The notes below the pieces were generated by a model. It was not told where the DNA came from and searched no databases. It saw nothing but the letters and a program-made list of their open reading frames with translations. A program made the translations under genes and the position numbers. From Rutstroemia sp. NJR-2017a BVV2 (taxonomy: Eukaryota > Ascomycota > Leotiomycetes > Helotiales > Rutstroemiaceae): a stretch of DNA of 64,000 nucleotides. Of the stretch, positions 20,693 to 32,572 are shown in pieces (the first letter of the stretch is position 1; each line of letters starts with the position of its first letter). Location: NCBI GenBank assembly GCA_002946415.1, contig NJPS01000044.1, positions 806,001-870,000 of the forward strand, written 5' to 3'.

Positions 20693-22883
20693 TCATAACT
20701 CTTCCAGAGGTGTCATTAAGGGACTCTTTCTCGTGGGACTGCCCGTCCTACTTCTCCTACCAGCTCCTAAAGAATGCAGACTAGGAGCCAGTCTTTCTCT
20801 GCTTTCCGTTCGAACAATAAGACCACTTCTATTCCAAGCCGGTACTGCACTACCCAAACCAAGACCAATTCCTTGGCCATGACCAGGGCTGTTGTCGAAG
20901 TAATTCCCACTTTCGAAACTGACGACATTCAACTTTGGAGTCGCGAGACCAGATGATCGACCGACTCGAGACCCTTCACTACCATCAGAGTGCTCATTAT
21001 CCTCGGAATCAGCATCGGCTAATTCGAATTCTGCTGCTGCTTCCCCATCTTCGAGAACACGCTCGTAGCTCTGCGAGTTTCGAGTTCCAAACAGTTTACC
21101 GGTGTTGAAGAAACCACGTGCATTTTTCCGAGGACTACCGGGTCGGCGATTACGACGTAGAGCGGTATTGACACTTCTGTACAAACGTAACCGTCTCTCT
21201 CTCTTGCGGAATAGATAGGCGATAAGGACTAGGAACAGTAGAAGTAAGAGGTAACCAGGAGTAGAACGAGACTGCGCCTTTTCAATCAACTCATCGGCAG
21301 TATCCGACCAATCGCCATCGTCAATGGATACAGGAGAGGCGTTCGATCCGGCATACTGGAAGTCCGCTGGAACACCCAAAGCGTTACTGCCAAAACCGAC
21401 CGGGAGAGCCTGAGTAGTTGCTGGAGGAACTTGACCAGACGCGTATAAAACCATCTTTCCTAAAGTCCAGCTGACCTCGATGCCATCAATCTTGTTAACT
21501 GCTTGAAATGGATCCAGGAAGCCTTTGCCTTTTGAGTGGAGCATCATCTCCTTCGTCGCATTATAATTTGGTCCTTTCGTTTCCAAGGCAATTCTTGGTA
21601 CACCTATTCCATCGTGTAGCATATTGATCAACCAGGAGGCCTTAAAGCAAACTTCTTGAGCGGTCTTCGCATCCACCTTCTTTCCCCATTTCTTCTTTTC
21701 AACACCAGTAACAATATCATCCCAATCCTCACTACAAAAGTCCTTCACCAAAGCTTGATACTTGAGGAAATCATACGCCTTGTCCTTATGCGCCATTTCG
21801 AAAACCTCGTGAGTAGTGTGCCAGTATTCCGAGACACCTACGAAATGGTTCACATCAAAATCGATAGCAGGTACATGCTGTCCGTGAAGCAAGCACGGCT
21901 TGTCGGCGCAAGGGGCATCCTTGTCCAGTAAGGGGTACGTCGATGCTAAGCATTTATCGAATTGTCCCGTGCCTAATAATATTGGTTCAGTACCTGGTTT
22001 CTTGGAGTCCGTAACAAGATCGCCTTTCAGTGTAGTCTCAAGCCCAGCCGGTAAGCATGGATCCAGTAATTCCTTATCGTCGTTGGTGTATGAAGCATCC
22101 ATTAGAGATTTGATGTAGCGCTCTCTAGCTTGATTGACCCCAAATCCCAACCAAGTTGTAGTGAATACCTTGTACTCCGCGGGGTGTCCATCCAAGGTGC
22201 GCATTCGTAATAACTTCAGATCATCGGCATGCTTTTCGGCCTCGGTAGCATTGGGAGCAAAAGCGATTTGTGCAGAGGCTCCACCCATGTCTAAGAATCC
22301 ATATGTGTGGTGCCCCTTTCCATGGGCGTGTTCCTCTGGTGAATCGAAGCCTCCAAGTAAATAATTCGCGGCAATCCATCCATACAATCCTTCCGTCTCT
22401 CCCGGAATCACCTGAATATGCAAATCGCAATCTGGCAAGTCGAACTTTGTATATTTTTGTGCATATGAACATATCTCGGCGAGAAGTACCTTTTGTTGGA
22501 CTGGAGGTAACAAGCGCACTCCAGCAGTCGCCATCAAGAAAATAGGAGTATCGGCGACTTGATCTTTAGGTATGATATCGAGCGCATGGTCGAAGAGTTG
22601 TTGGAGATGTTCTGGACCAACATCTGTAGGTCTTTCTCCGAAGGTCGAGACACCGGGTTTAATCTTCTTCGTCCATTTCTTGTCCGTCTCTAACTTTGGC
22701 AGGCTCTGCAGAGCGGTGGAATCGGCAATCTGTAATGCTTTGGCACTGTTAAGCCATCTGTAAATGTGAACTCGAGTTCCCGACGAGCCCGCGTCCAAGA
22801 TAACACCATATCGCCCTATGGAGACCCGTCAGTGAGATGGTCGCAATTGATAAGGGCTTTGAATAGTAATTACATTTACCCAT
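20693..22883 (-). CDS. YND1: Golgi apyrase / nucleoside diphosphatase (GDA1-CD39 family)
   Basis: Two exons: 22883-22880 (only ATG plus G) and 22815-20693, giving 708 aa. Joining across the 64-nt intron (GTAAAT...CATAG) yields MGRYGVILDAGSSGTR, the standard start of this family. Without the intron no ATG precedes the catalytic motif. Apyrase conserved regions are visible: DAGSSGTR (residues 9-16), FLMATAGVRLL, EGLYGWIAANYLLG, FLDMGGASAQIAF and a later WLINMLHDGIG. A TM segment near residues 515-540 (GYLLLLLFLVLIAYLF) is followed by a basic RKRERR patch and a long C-terminal cytosolic tail, as in yeast Ynd1. The enzyme hydrolyses GDP/UDP and similar nucleotides released by Golgi glycosyltransferases. 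This links it functionally to the GT62 mannosyltransferase at 42.3 kb. Confidence 0.93.
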
Positions 22884-25360
22884 TAGGAGGCCGAGTCGTG
22901 AAAACGAATGTAATTGGGAAATTCCTCAAGAAAAGCGTCGTGGACTGTTTCCTTATCTCTCCAAGGTTTCGAGGGTTCGAGGGTTCGAGGGCTGTGGGAA
23001 GATTACGAATGCATCGGGCTAGAAGGATTAATCGGAAACGGATAGGAGGCGCGTATGATCGATAATAAGGTTAATTCTGATGTGGGCTGGAAGTGCGAGG
23101 AGAACAACTTTTATTAATAAAGGGCTCGTAAAGAGGGAGCAGAATCATAAATCGCAGCGGAATTCGATATTGTTATGGTGTGATTCAACGAGCGTGAGGG
23201 TGTACTGTATACGAAGCAGAGCAGTATGATGCAGGATCCTCACTCTGTGGTTTGTTTTTCTTCGGAGCGTTGAAGAGTCAAAAAAGGTCCGACTTCTGGC
23301 TGGATAAGAAGAGAAATTGGCCAATAAGATTAGCCAAATATAGCTAGAGTGAGTTAGATTAATGCTTTTCTGCCTTGATACTACGGCAGCTAAGGGTGAG
23401 TGGCCTGGAAGCTATATATATCTAACGAAGCTAACCCTATGTACGACCCGCCGCCGTGCCCGCCACCCCAAAGTCTTTCAACACCCCGCCACAGGGACAA
23501 TGTGTGGAGCTGCATTTTCTACGAAACACTGTAGCATTCTGTCCTGTTTGCCAACCTGGACCTCAACCTGAACCCGTCCTCTGTCAGCCAACCTGGAGAT
23601 ACTAGCAAGGGAACGCAGCGGCACTTCGTAATGCTCTCGACTCTCGAGTCTCAATGCGATCCGATCCATGACTAAGCCTCGTCCCCTGGCCTACCAACCT
23701 CGAGCCGCTCGAATAACAACGATCCGTTGTGAGATCATCCACTAACTGTTCACTCCAGTCGAAGTACCCCTCTTTGCAAGTTGCTGCATCCAGTAGTTCA
23801 ATACGAGCCTCCGCTTATACTTGTAACTTTCGCCCGCATGAGTATACTTAAGTAGAACCCATCTACGGCTAGCTACACACGACGCGTAAGCTGGCAGATC
23901 TTGAAAGCTTCGAAAGGCTTTTCCTATCGCCGGGAATTGAAACATTTCGTCATATGGCTGAACGCGGGCCGCTCAGCCTCTGGATTTGAAACTTCCACCC
24001 GCCTTGACAATGCCTTATTTCAGCTCGATTATAGATAGACTAATGAAGGATTCGTGCTATTTGTGTGCGTAGCAGCTTCTATGACATTCAATACAGTAAT
24101 CCTGATGCTGATGTTAATGCAAATACACAGTATTAGATGTTGGAGGAGCCAACCTGTATGCGATATTGGTCGGCGGTTTGGAAGGACTTGCTGTTGAGCT
24201 GGTCCCCATATATCTTGTGGAGAATTATCACCATTTTTCGACCTACTAAGTAGATGCTTCTGCTAACAGTGCTTAATTTGTGGAAGTCGCCAAGCTTATG
24301 CATTGATGTCGTTGAAGATAGGAGTGGGGTATGTTGGCTGATGCGCGGAACCTTATTGCGATGCACGTTGTTTTTGTTGCGAGAGTGCTGCAACGGGACG
24401 AAAAAGTTTTCCTTTGTACAGTTTCCAATGTCCATTACAAATGTTTGGGTCTTACTGGTCTTTTCACTGCTGGTCGTGCTGGAGAGTGTCTTGTGCGATA
24501 CGTGGCTGCTGCAAGGTGTGCACTTCATCTCTCCTCAGCATGACCGGCAAGTGCGTCCAAATTCTTTCCATATCGAGAAGAAGAAGTCACTTCAACGATA
24601 TAGCATAAACAACTCTACCTCTGTTTCATGGACTCTCGGAGCATCTCGAAGTTGAAACCATCCGTTTCCTCCGTTTATGCAAATCATTCGTTAACACATC
24701 ATCTGTTTATTATTCCGAACTGTCCCACCACATCATCGTAACGGCGAAATAGTGAAAAATAAGGCTTACTGACGTCGTCGAAATTAAAGTCAAACTGTGA
24801 AGGCAACATGAAGCATCCGATATTCATTACGGACCAGGCTAAGACACGTTGTCTTGAGATAGTTGAGATTGTTGTTGTGGCATGTTTCATGTACATTCAT
24901 GTACGTAGTTCCAGGAATATCCGTGCCAGATACTCTGCAGGGTGGATCCTACAAGTCTCATCCAATTGTCAATGTGCACGAATCGACTGATTGTGTGATT
25001 GCTGCTTAATTTCTTTGAACTGTCTGGCTGAGTGTGATTGTACAGTATCTTCATCTGGGTTGATGTTTTCAACCCGCTTGAGGAAGATGCGCTTCATGAA
25101 ACGAATTCTAGTTGAAGGCACCAGCATATCTTGATCTTTGGGGTGAGTTTGACGGCTCGGTTTCAGCAACTCTGATTGTCTGTCACGGGATGGTCCGATA
25201 AAGTACAAGAATGAAAGTAGTAATTGGAATGAATCTATGAAGGAGAGAAGTACAAGAAGAGAAACAAAGTAGTTTTAAGGACTCAGTACTTAGTTCCTGC
25301 CTAAGCCTTGTCCGGGTCCTGTATAGCGATTACCTTAGCTGCCGGTATTGCCATAGTTCT

Positions 25361-25447
25361 ACCCCCCCCCTCTCTCCCTCTCTGCCTCCTCTCTCCTCTC
25401 CTCTCTCTGTCCTTCTCTCTCTCCTCCTCTCTCCCCTCCTCTGCCCT
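25361..25447. repeat. pyrimidine-rich CT low-complexity tract
   Basis: About 87 bases that are almost entirely C and T, starting with a run of nine to ten Cs and continuing CTCTCTCCCTCTCTGCCTCC. Only a few G interruptions occur. Confidence 0.9.
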
Positions 25448-25603
25448 CTTGTGCTTCTAACCCCGAGGAGATGTCATGTTCTGTGATGTCTACGTCAGTT
25501 TACTTTGGTCTGGAGCGTCGGCTGGTGGACTGAGTTACCTAGGAGAGAAATTATCCGCGACTTCGACGCTTCTTAAGCGATGGGTCAAAGAAAGTTTGTG
25601 AAA

Positions 25604-25648
25604 GCATGAACAACAGCATGAACAACAGCATGAACAACAGCATGAACA
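25604..25648. repeat. 12-bp tandem repeat GCATGAACAACA, 3.75 copies
   Basis: Perfect units start at 25604, 25616 and 25628, with a partial unit at 25640-25648. No gene surrounds them. Confidence 0.95.
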
Positions 25649-26077
25649 CTCTTCATTCCGACGCTCCGGCAGAGGCACCAGGTCGCGACATCTCATACGC
25701 TGCCCAGCAGTCTTGGTCCAGATACACTTAGGTACATGTGGGCAGAGTTTAGCGCACCCATGCCCACGCCGGTTGTGGTCGAGGTTCGTACCGTGTGAGA
25801 TAGCTACGGTGTGGGCATGGATTCACGCATGCATACGGCACACTGGCCGCCCCGGCAACGGTGGGTTATCTCGTTGTTGCTCGAGAGATAGAGCATTGCA
25901 ATTATTGCTCTTCAACGAATAATACCTAGTAAGCGTAAGTTATCAGCTTGCATTGATTAGGCCCCTGCCTTTGTACGTACTGCCTATCGCTACTATTGAT
26001 TGAATAGCTAAGTGAGGCTTTCGGATTGGCCTAGGGAGTTCGATTGGATCTGCCATAGCTAATGATGATGATGGTTT

Positions 26078-26514
26078 TTAGAAGAGATCTTTGATAAGAA
26101 ATTGTGGCGAGCAGGAGGTGGAATCCAAGAAGGAGAAGTAGTTTTTGGACGAATCTGTAAAGAAAGATATACGATAAAAGTGGGAAGAGCAGTAGTCTGG
26201 GTTAGAGCATTTGAAGACCCGTTTAGTACCGATCACAACTTCAACAGCTACTGTAATTCCACGTAATGGTCCCCTTAGACAATGTCGAATCCGATCTAGA
26301 GCACGAGTTGTTAGATGTGATTCCAAAATCACCGTTGTCTGAGTAGCGGAAGAATTTGGCTTGCGGTTAAGAGGTATAAGTTTGTCGGTTCCGGCATAGC
26401 GGAAATGGCTTGTAAGGCTACAGTAGTGATGAAAGCCGTTGTGGCAGGGTCCATGCGGGGCCTGGCAGGGGGAGACTTCACAAACTTAATTCGTACTACT
26501 TGAGTATCTACCAC
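26078..26514 (-). other. possible degraded coding segment, family unknown
   Basis: Two overlapping minus-strand frames (26514-26329 and 26332-26078) read into each other near 26330. A single-base frame change would link LLTASQILPLLRQ to TVILESHLTTRALDRIRHCL. The segment has protein-like composition but no domain I recognise, no start context and no splice sites. It may be a gene relic or coincidence. Confidence 0.2.
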
Positions 26515-26671
26515 GCCTAACAGTACTCACTCGGGCGTCTGAATTAGTCACTCTATCTTGTGCTACAATAAGTGGTGCCTAGAGGGCGATTTCTTCTACT
26601 GTACTTAAACGTCTACTGGTGCACTGTAGGAATATTTTGGATACTGCTTTGGATACTCTATGTCCAGCAAG

Positions 26672-27928
26672 ATGAAGTCGAATCTGGACCTCGTCAATGA
26701 CTGCGATGTGTAAGTCTACATCTTGGTTCTTAAGCTATCTAGTTATGTACCAGCAGCTACCTCCGGATGGCCTAGAGGGTTTGTATTCATATAAGGCTGG
26801 ACTGGGTCCCACCCATTTTGTTACACCACAGAAATTGGACAAGGTTGCTAGATTCTTGGGACGAATACAACGGCACATGCTCAGTCAAGCATGGAAGAAA
26901 GTTCTTCAGCCTATGTCACCGAGGAATTGAAGATTCTCAATAGCATAACGTATGCTCCTCTAAGCACCATGCTGATCCTCAATAGCTTCCCTTACCCCGA
27001 AAAAGACCCTCGCGCCCACGCCACCCTAACCTCCAACCTCTACACCCTCGTCTGGAACCACCACGGCACCCCCATCCCCATCGGCTACCTGACCGAAGCC
27101 GTCTTCACCGAACTCGCCAAAGTGCCGATCCGCATCAAAGGCGAAATGGAAGTCAACCGGCAACAGCGTACCGTATCCGTATTCCAGCAACCCACCGAAG
27201 CCGAGCGCACCGTCGCCGCCGCCGCAACCTGTTCGTACTGGCGGGAGAAAAAGACCTTCAAGGTCCTTGCTGGCTGGCGAGATGAAGTCTACCCCGTGTA
27301 TGGACCGGACAATGAAATTCTCTGGAGCGTCGAACGCTCGGCTTCGGTGCTTTTCGGCATCGCTTCGTTTGGGGTGCACATGACGGGGTATGTGAAGGTT
27401 CCGGATGTGCCGCATGGGATGAAGATTTGGGTGCCGAGACGAGCGGCGACGAAGAGTTCGTATCCGCGGATGTTGGATAATACGGTTGCAGGGGGGATTG
27501 CAACGGGTGAAGATAGGTTCGAGGCAGTGGTTAGAGAGGCTATGGAGGAGGCTAGTTTACCTGAAGAGCTGGTTAGGAAGAATGTGAAGGCGCAGCCACC
27601 GATCACGTATCTTTATATTAGAGGCTCCAACGCCGGTGGAGAAACTGGGCTCTTTCAACCAGAATGCGAATGGATTTACGATTTGGAGTTACCGGCTGAT
27701 GTTACGCTCAAGCCGAACGATGATGAGGTCGAGGAGTTTTATTTGTGGACTGTTGAGGAGGTAAAAGAGAGTTTGGCGAAGGGAGAGTTCAAACCAAACT
27801 GTGCTATGACTTTGTTGGATTTCTTTATCAGGCATGGCATATTAACACCGGAGAACGAGAAGGACTATGAAGAAATCAAGAGCAGACTTCATAGGAAGTT
27901 GGAATTCCCTGGACCTCATCATGGTTAA
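26672..27928 (+). CDS. Nudix hydrolase with DUF4743 N-terminal domain
   Basis: Two exons: 26672-26709 and 26986-27928 (326 aa). The first exon encodes MKSNLDLVNDCDV. After a GTAAGT donor and a 276-nt intron ending CTCAATAG it joins FPYPEKDPRAHA, restoring the normal start of this family. An internal ATG at 26891 would leave a foreign-looking N-terminus. The DUF4743 region occupies about residues 1-140. The Nudix box begins at about residue 181: GGIATGEDRFEAVVREAMEEA, matching G-x5-E-x7-REUxEE, with all acidic metal ligands present. Relatives are yeast YJR142W and the N-terminal part of S. pombe Tnr3, which remove damaged thiamine diphosphate forms. No thiamine pyrophosphokinase domain is fused here. 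The thiamine role is inferred from the family. Confidence 0.88.
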
Positions 27929-28221
27929 ATATCAAATTATCTTCGCCTTCATCTTACTATCCGTCCACTTCATTCTCTTTTCTGGAGAAAGTCCAGACTT
28001 CTGCCACTTTAACGCCCTCAATACTTTTTCATGATTGATCCATAACGCCTCCCGCAAATGCGAAACCAGATATGCATGCGAACATATCGCAATCTAGAAT
28101 TAGAATATTTCCCCCTCTACGGCTGACATATCCTCTGTGATCGCCCAACTTCTTAGATTGATTGCCCAACTTCTCAGATATCCAGTCCAACTGCTCCTTA
28201 AAAGCCCCGCTAACTGATCCC

Positions 28222-28785
28222 TTATTTCTTAGCAAGAAGATAAACATCATCAACTCGTAGCGGCGTAAGCTTTTTGTAAGGTCCTTCCAGCGCCATCAGC
28301 AGCCCACCGAAGGAGATATATGCCTTACTATTTCAAGTCAGTAATAATCCACGCACACAATCCAACACTCCTGGTATCCAACTCTGAACCCAAACCACCA
28401 AAGGAATCCTCAAAATGCGAAAGAAATTCACCACCTACATCACATCACTATTCTCCAACTCCTCAAACTTGTAAATCTTCCCATGACAAACATAATCGAA
28501 CATATCCGCCAGCGTCGCCTCTCCACCCAGACCAAACTTCCCGGCATCTCTATATCCTTTCCCATCATCCTTCGATCCATCCAATGCTAACGATGTCGCG
28601 AGCACTATACGGATGGTTTCGCCGACAGAGCATGGATAGAGCTCCGTGTTGACATCAAGGAGACCTGCAATTGAGGAGTCGGTTGATTGGAGGTTAAGAC
28701 GCCCACAGCGTACGTATTTCTCGTGGTTGATGTCGATAATTGTGAAGTGCTCGTCGAAGAGCTGCGCATCGCCGGAGGAGGTCAT
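28222..28785 (-). CDS. RPB8: RNA polymerase I/II/III shared subunit RPABC3 (Rpb8)
   Basis: Two exons: 28785-28439 and 28327-28222 (150 aa, the normal family length). ATG at 28785 gives MTSSGDAQLFDEHFTI; the frame upstream to 28860 is not needed. Family signature segments are LDVNTELYPCSVGETIRIVLATSL, LADMFDYVCHGKIYKFEE and, after the 111-nt intron (GTAGGT...AATAG), AYISFGGLLMALEGPYKKL. The end LRVDDVYLLAKK corresponds to the conserved last strand. The protein is an OB-fold subunit common to all three nuclear RNA polymerases. It is divergent from ELP4, with 348 bp between the start codons, so the two may share a promoter. Confidence 0.95.
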
Positions 28786-29133
28786 TTCGCTGCTAGGGAG
28801 TTGTATGATTTCGATGGAAAATTGGTGATCGATTTGCACTGAGATTTGAGAGAACTGCAAGTAAAGCTCGAATTATCGCCGGATTCGAATAAGAAATTGT
28901 AATAGGTTGAGTTTGCTTTGTCTGTATGTTGAATGCTGCTGGAACGGGCTCTTTCTTTTGAAAATCATCCAGAGCCGGAGAATCAATATTCCGGCGCAGA
29001 AAAAAAGTTGCTTCCGTTCTTTGGTGGGATGGTATGCGCTCTGCGCCCCACGATAGGAACCTCTAAGTATTAATCACACTTGATTTCGAGCCACCAAGAA
29101 CTGATCGGGGAACGAGAGAAATTTTACGACAAG
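28786..29133. promoter_or_regulatory. divergent promoter region RPB8 / ELP4
   Basis: 348 bp lie between two start codons on opposite strands. Both genes serve RNA polymerase-linked functions, which makes shared control plausible. No particular motif was assigned. Confidence 0.45.
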
Positions 29134-30452
29134 ATGTCGTTCCGCAAACGGAATGTAGCAATTAACCAACCAGGCAGCCAAAGCACAACCCCTCAACCTA
29201 CTACCACCACAGAAACCACAGCTCCAATTCCGGGAATTCGACCCTCCCCACTCGACGGTCGCCCAACAACATCGACCGGCATTCGTTCGCTCGACTCTAT
29301 ACTTGCTGGACATGCAGGTCTTGCGCTCGGCACATCTCTGTTGCTCGAAGAAAACGGAACCACAGATTTCGGCGGGACATTATTGAAATACTATGCCGCT
29401 GAAGGAATACTACAAGAACATCACATTCACATCCTAGGCATGCATCAAGGATGGGGTCGAGAGCTACCGGGGCAGGGAGCTGCAGAGAAATCGTCAAGTG
29501 CGAAGAAGGATGCGGAGAGTAAAGATGATAAAATGAAGATTGCGTGGAGATATGAAAGATTGGGGGAATTTGGAGCTGCGGCAAGAGGTGGGTGGTCCTG
29601 TCTTGTAGTTTATTTTGACGATTATGTAGATGAATATAAAACCTTCAAAATCAAACCGCTAATTCTGTGGGTTGTTGAATAGAGAGGAATGCAGTGCAAT
29701 CAAGTACAAATGCGTCGGGAACACCTGCGATATTCTGCCATGATTTCGATCTCAGCAAACGACTGATCACTCCTTCGTCTGCGCAGATGCACTTTATACC
29801 TACGATTCTCCGACCTGATTTCGAATTTAGAGATATCGATGAGTCGAAAACACAATCGCCATACACACCCTTCATCCAACATCTCATCACTCAACTGTCT
29901 CGCACCCCACCTACAACCATCCACAGAATAATCATCCCCTCTCTTCTCTCCCCAGCATTCTACCCACCACACGCCTCTCAGCCCCACCATCTCCTCCCCT
30001 TCCTGCACTCTCTCCGCGCCCTCCTCCGTCAGAATGCTCATCGCCTCACTTTAATGATAACTCTTCCCCTACCCCTCCACCCCCGCACCACCGCCCTCAC
30101 GAAATGGATCGAGCTCCTCTCCGACGGCGTCCTCGAACTCGCTCCCTTCCCCTCTATCCCCCTTCCTCCCAAACCCTCCCCCACAAGTTCTGGCAATTCC
30201 GCTACACAAGAGGAACCTCCGCAAGGAATGCTTAAAATCCATCGACTACCTATATACCACGAAAAAGGCGGCGGCGGAGGTGGATATAGTGGGGATGATT
30301 TAGCATTTTCGCTGAGCAGGAGGAAGGGATTGGTGATTAAGCCGTATAGTTTGCCGCCGATAGAGGACGATGAGGGTGGTGAGTCGAAGGGTGGTGGGAT
30401 TGAGGTTGATGGGAAGGGGGGCAAGGCGACGAAGGTTGATATTGAGTTTTAG
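29134..30452 (+). CDS. ELP4: Elongator complex protein 4 (PAXNEB family)
   Basis: Two exons: 29134-29587 and 29683-30452 (407 aa). The start MSFRKRN at 29134 was preferred over the upstream open frame. The 95-nt intron (GTGGGT, GCTAAT branch, GAATAG) joins GEFGAAAR to ERNAVQSS. Conserved features include the early TSTGIRSLDSILAGHAGL block, GTSLLLEENGTTDFGGTLLKY, and AIFCHDFDLSKRL after the intron. Elp4 forms the Elp4/5/6 RecA-like ring of Elongator, which helps modify wobble uridine in tRNA. A Gly-rich and acidic C-terminus (GGGGGGYSGDD) is a local expansion. A Pro-rich linker lies around residues 280-305. Confidence 0.93.
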
Positions 30453-32572
30453 GTAAACTGGCTATGGTAGTTGAGTGTGGTCAACCCCTTTATAGCATGG
30501 CAAAGGCGTTTCTGGGACCGGGAGTAACATTCAAATCATTCGTCGTCAGAATGTCGACGATTATCTCCTAGCATATCGTCCATCTCAATTTGGTTCCAGG
30601 TGCCCTCCCCGCTTGAGGTGATAGTCCTCATGTAATTCCTATCGAATGTCGCTTGCCGGGGATTAAATGAGAGATTAGAGATGCGAGCACGAGTGCTATC
30701 CCCTAGACACGATGTGAGAATCATCCAACCTGAGGTCATGTTATTAGTTGTGGTGGTGTGAGCTGCAAGGAGCACATGACATGCCTATCCATAATGCGAT
30801 ACCAATCGACATGATTAATATTAGCGGCCATAGCTCCGTCATCTTGAACTCCGTTTGAGCTCAAGTACTTGTTTGTCAATATGCGGTCTTTTTGGGCAGG
30901 TTTGTCAACAGGATTGTAAAGTGGTGGGTTGATGAAATGGACTGGTGCTAACCAACGGCCAGACGTTGTCGGTGTGCCGCAATTCGCGTAATCACTAACA
31001 GCATTGCTCTTCCATTCATCGAAGGTGGACTATTGCAACTATCTCTGGTGTTTCGTGTGTCAAAATGGGCTTTGTGATAACTAGCTGAATTGGGTCTCTA
31101 CACTCACTCAAGCTATGTTGCACAGCGAGGTGACTAAAGCTTCTGAATGGGACTGGGAACATCACATCACACACAAGAAATGAAAAAAAAAATTCAAGGC
31201 ATCATATGGCTGCGAGGTTTACGCTTCGATGATTGAATTCTCAAGTTTAATAATACCATCATATACGTGCAAAGAGACTACAATGACTGCTTAATGGGTA
31301 ATAATGCTTTCCTACCACTACCAACAGCGCAACCTACCTGAACCAACCTACTCTCCGCAACGGTCCAAATTGATCATCATCGATCTTCACATTAAGTGTA
31401 TTCAGACACTCCATTTAGATCTAACATACCAGTCAGCAAGATTCCAACCTGGTGATCGTAGCTTCATATAGAATGTAAGGTTGTTCAGAAAGCCGGTTTA
31501 CTCATGCACCTCAACCGGCGACGAAGACTTGAATTACAAGACGCAAGGCAAATCTTCGAAGCTCTGAAACCCCAACTCCACAACCTATCATCCCAAGCTG
31601 GAAGGCTCAGTCCGGTGCGGGAGCGGGGTTCGGCCAATGTGCGGTTCATTGAATGGATAAGCTGTTATCATCATAACGAAGGAGGTAGGATTGTTGAAAT
31701 GTAAGCCATACCTTTCGTTGTAGTTGATCCTCAGGCTTGGTTTGGTATCTGCGAGTAACTTTGACAATTAGCTTCACGTCGAACAAACACAGTAAATGTA
31801 TATGAAGATGAGTGTCTTTAAGATCAGAAAAGGTTTTGGTATATGGGTATCATCAGGGTGCTCAGAAGCAGAACTGAAAAAAGGTTTTTTCATCATAAAA
31901 GACATGGGATATCAAGGTGGAAATTTGTGTATGCTTACCTTTTCGATGATGGATGCGAGATGCTGGTTGAGAAGCCGTCAAGGCCATAATGATTCAGTAT
32001 GAGTGACCTGTCTTGAAGATTGTTAGCCGTTGAAACAACCAGATGGACATGATGAGTGTAGATCATAATCGTGGTTCATATGGTGATGCATGTTTGTTCG
32101 ATGGCTCAGGAAATCGCCGAGAACTAAAATTGTGTAGATTGAATCCGGACCACGGTGGGATGGATAGGGAGGAGCTTGCGCCAACTTACCAAATTAGTGA
32201 AGCTAGAATTTGAGCTCACTGGCGTTGTTAGTGTGTAGCATTGAGCGCATTGCGACTGCCTCCATGGTGTCCAATGTAGTAGAAATACCACGACGGAGAG
32301 CTTCGTTGAGCTCGAAAGCTTGGGCGAAGCTCGATTGGTTTTTTGCGTTGTAAGAAAAGTTGAAGTACAAAAGTTGCGCGAAAATTTAATGTTTGTGGTT
32401 CGCACTAGGAGTGGGTCAATCGATCACCGGGCCGTTTATTTTTCCGATGCCGGCAAAAAAGTGCTGTTCCGCTTTGAGAGCTTGCTTGTGCGACGAAGCT
32501 GTAGGACGAACGAACTTGGAACAAACGTACAAATTCCGGGCTCGTTTGGTTCCACCAATAATTGAAGTCGCC
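30453..32572. other. 2.1 kb intergenic region, no supported gene
   Basis: Short frames (30536-30775 -, 31504-31704 +, 31796-32002 +, 32124-32405 -) have no recognisable domain or splice structure. A run of nine to ten A residues occurs near 31181. I looked for tRNA B-box and snoRNA C/D arrangements and did not find a convincing set. A non-coding RNA cannot be ruled out. Confidence 0.4.

Larger units (their letters stand above)
22884..26671. other. 3.8 kb gene-poor region
   Basis: No gene could be supported on either strand. Overlapping frames at 24133-24655 lie on opposite strands and look like chance. The region carries a pyrimidine-rich tract (25361-25447), a 12-bp tandem repeat (25604-25648), TACGTA motifs (about 24901, 25974) and a possibly coding relic at 26078-26514. 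Promoters of YND1 and the Nudix gene should lie at its ends. A non-coding RNA or a small spliced gene is not excluded. Confidence 0.4.

Noticed and set aside
24133..24655. Opposed frames of 131 and 133 codons
   Set aside because: Both strands look equally open, neither has motifs, start context or splice sites.
25604..25648. CRISPR-like array
   Set aside because: Units are contiguous with no spacers, and the genome is eukaryotic.
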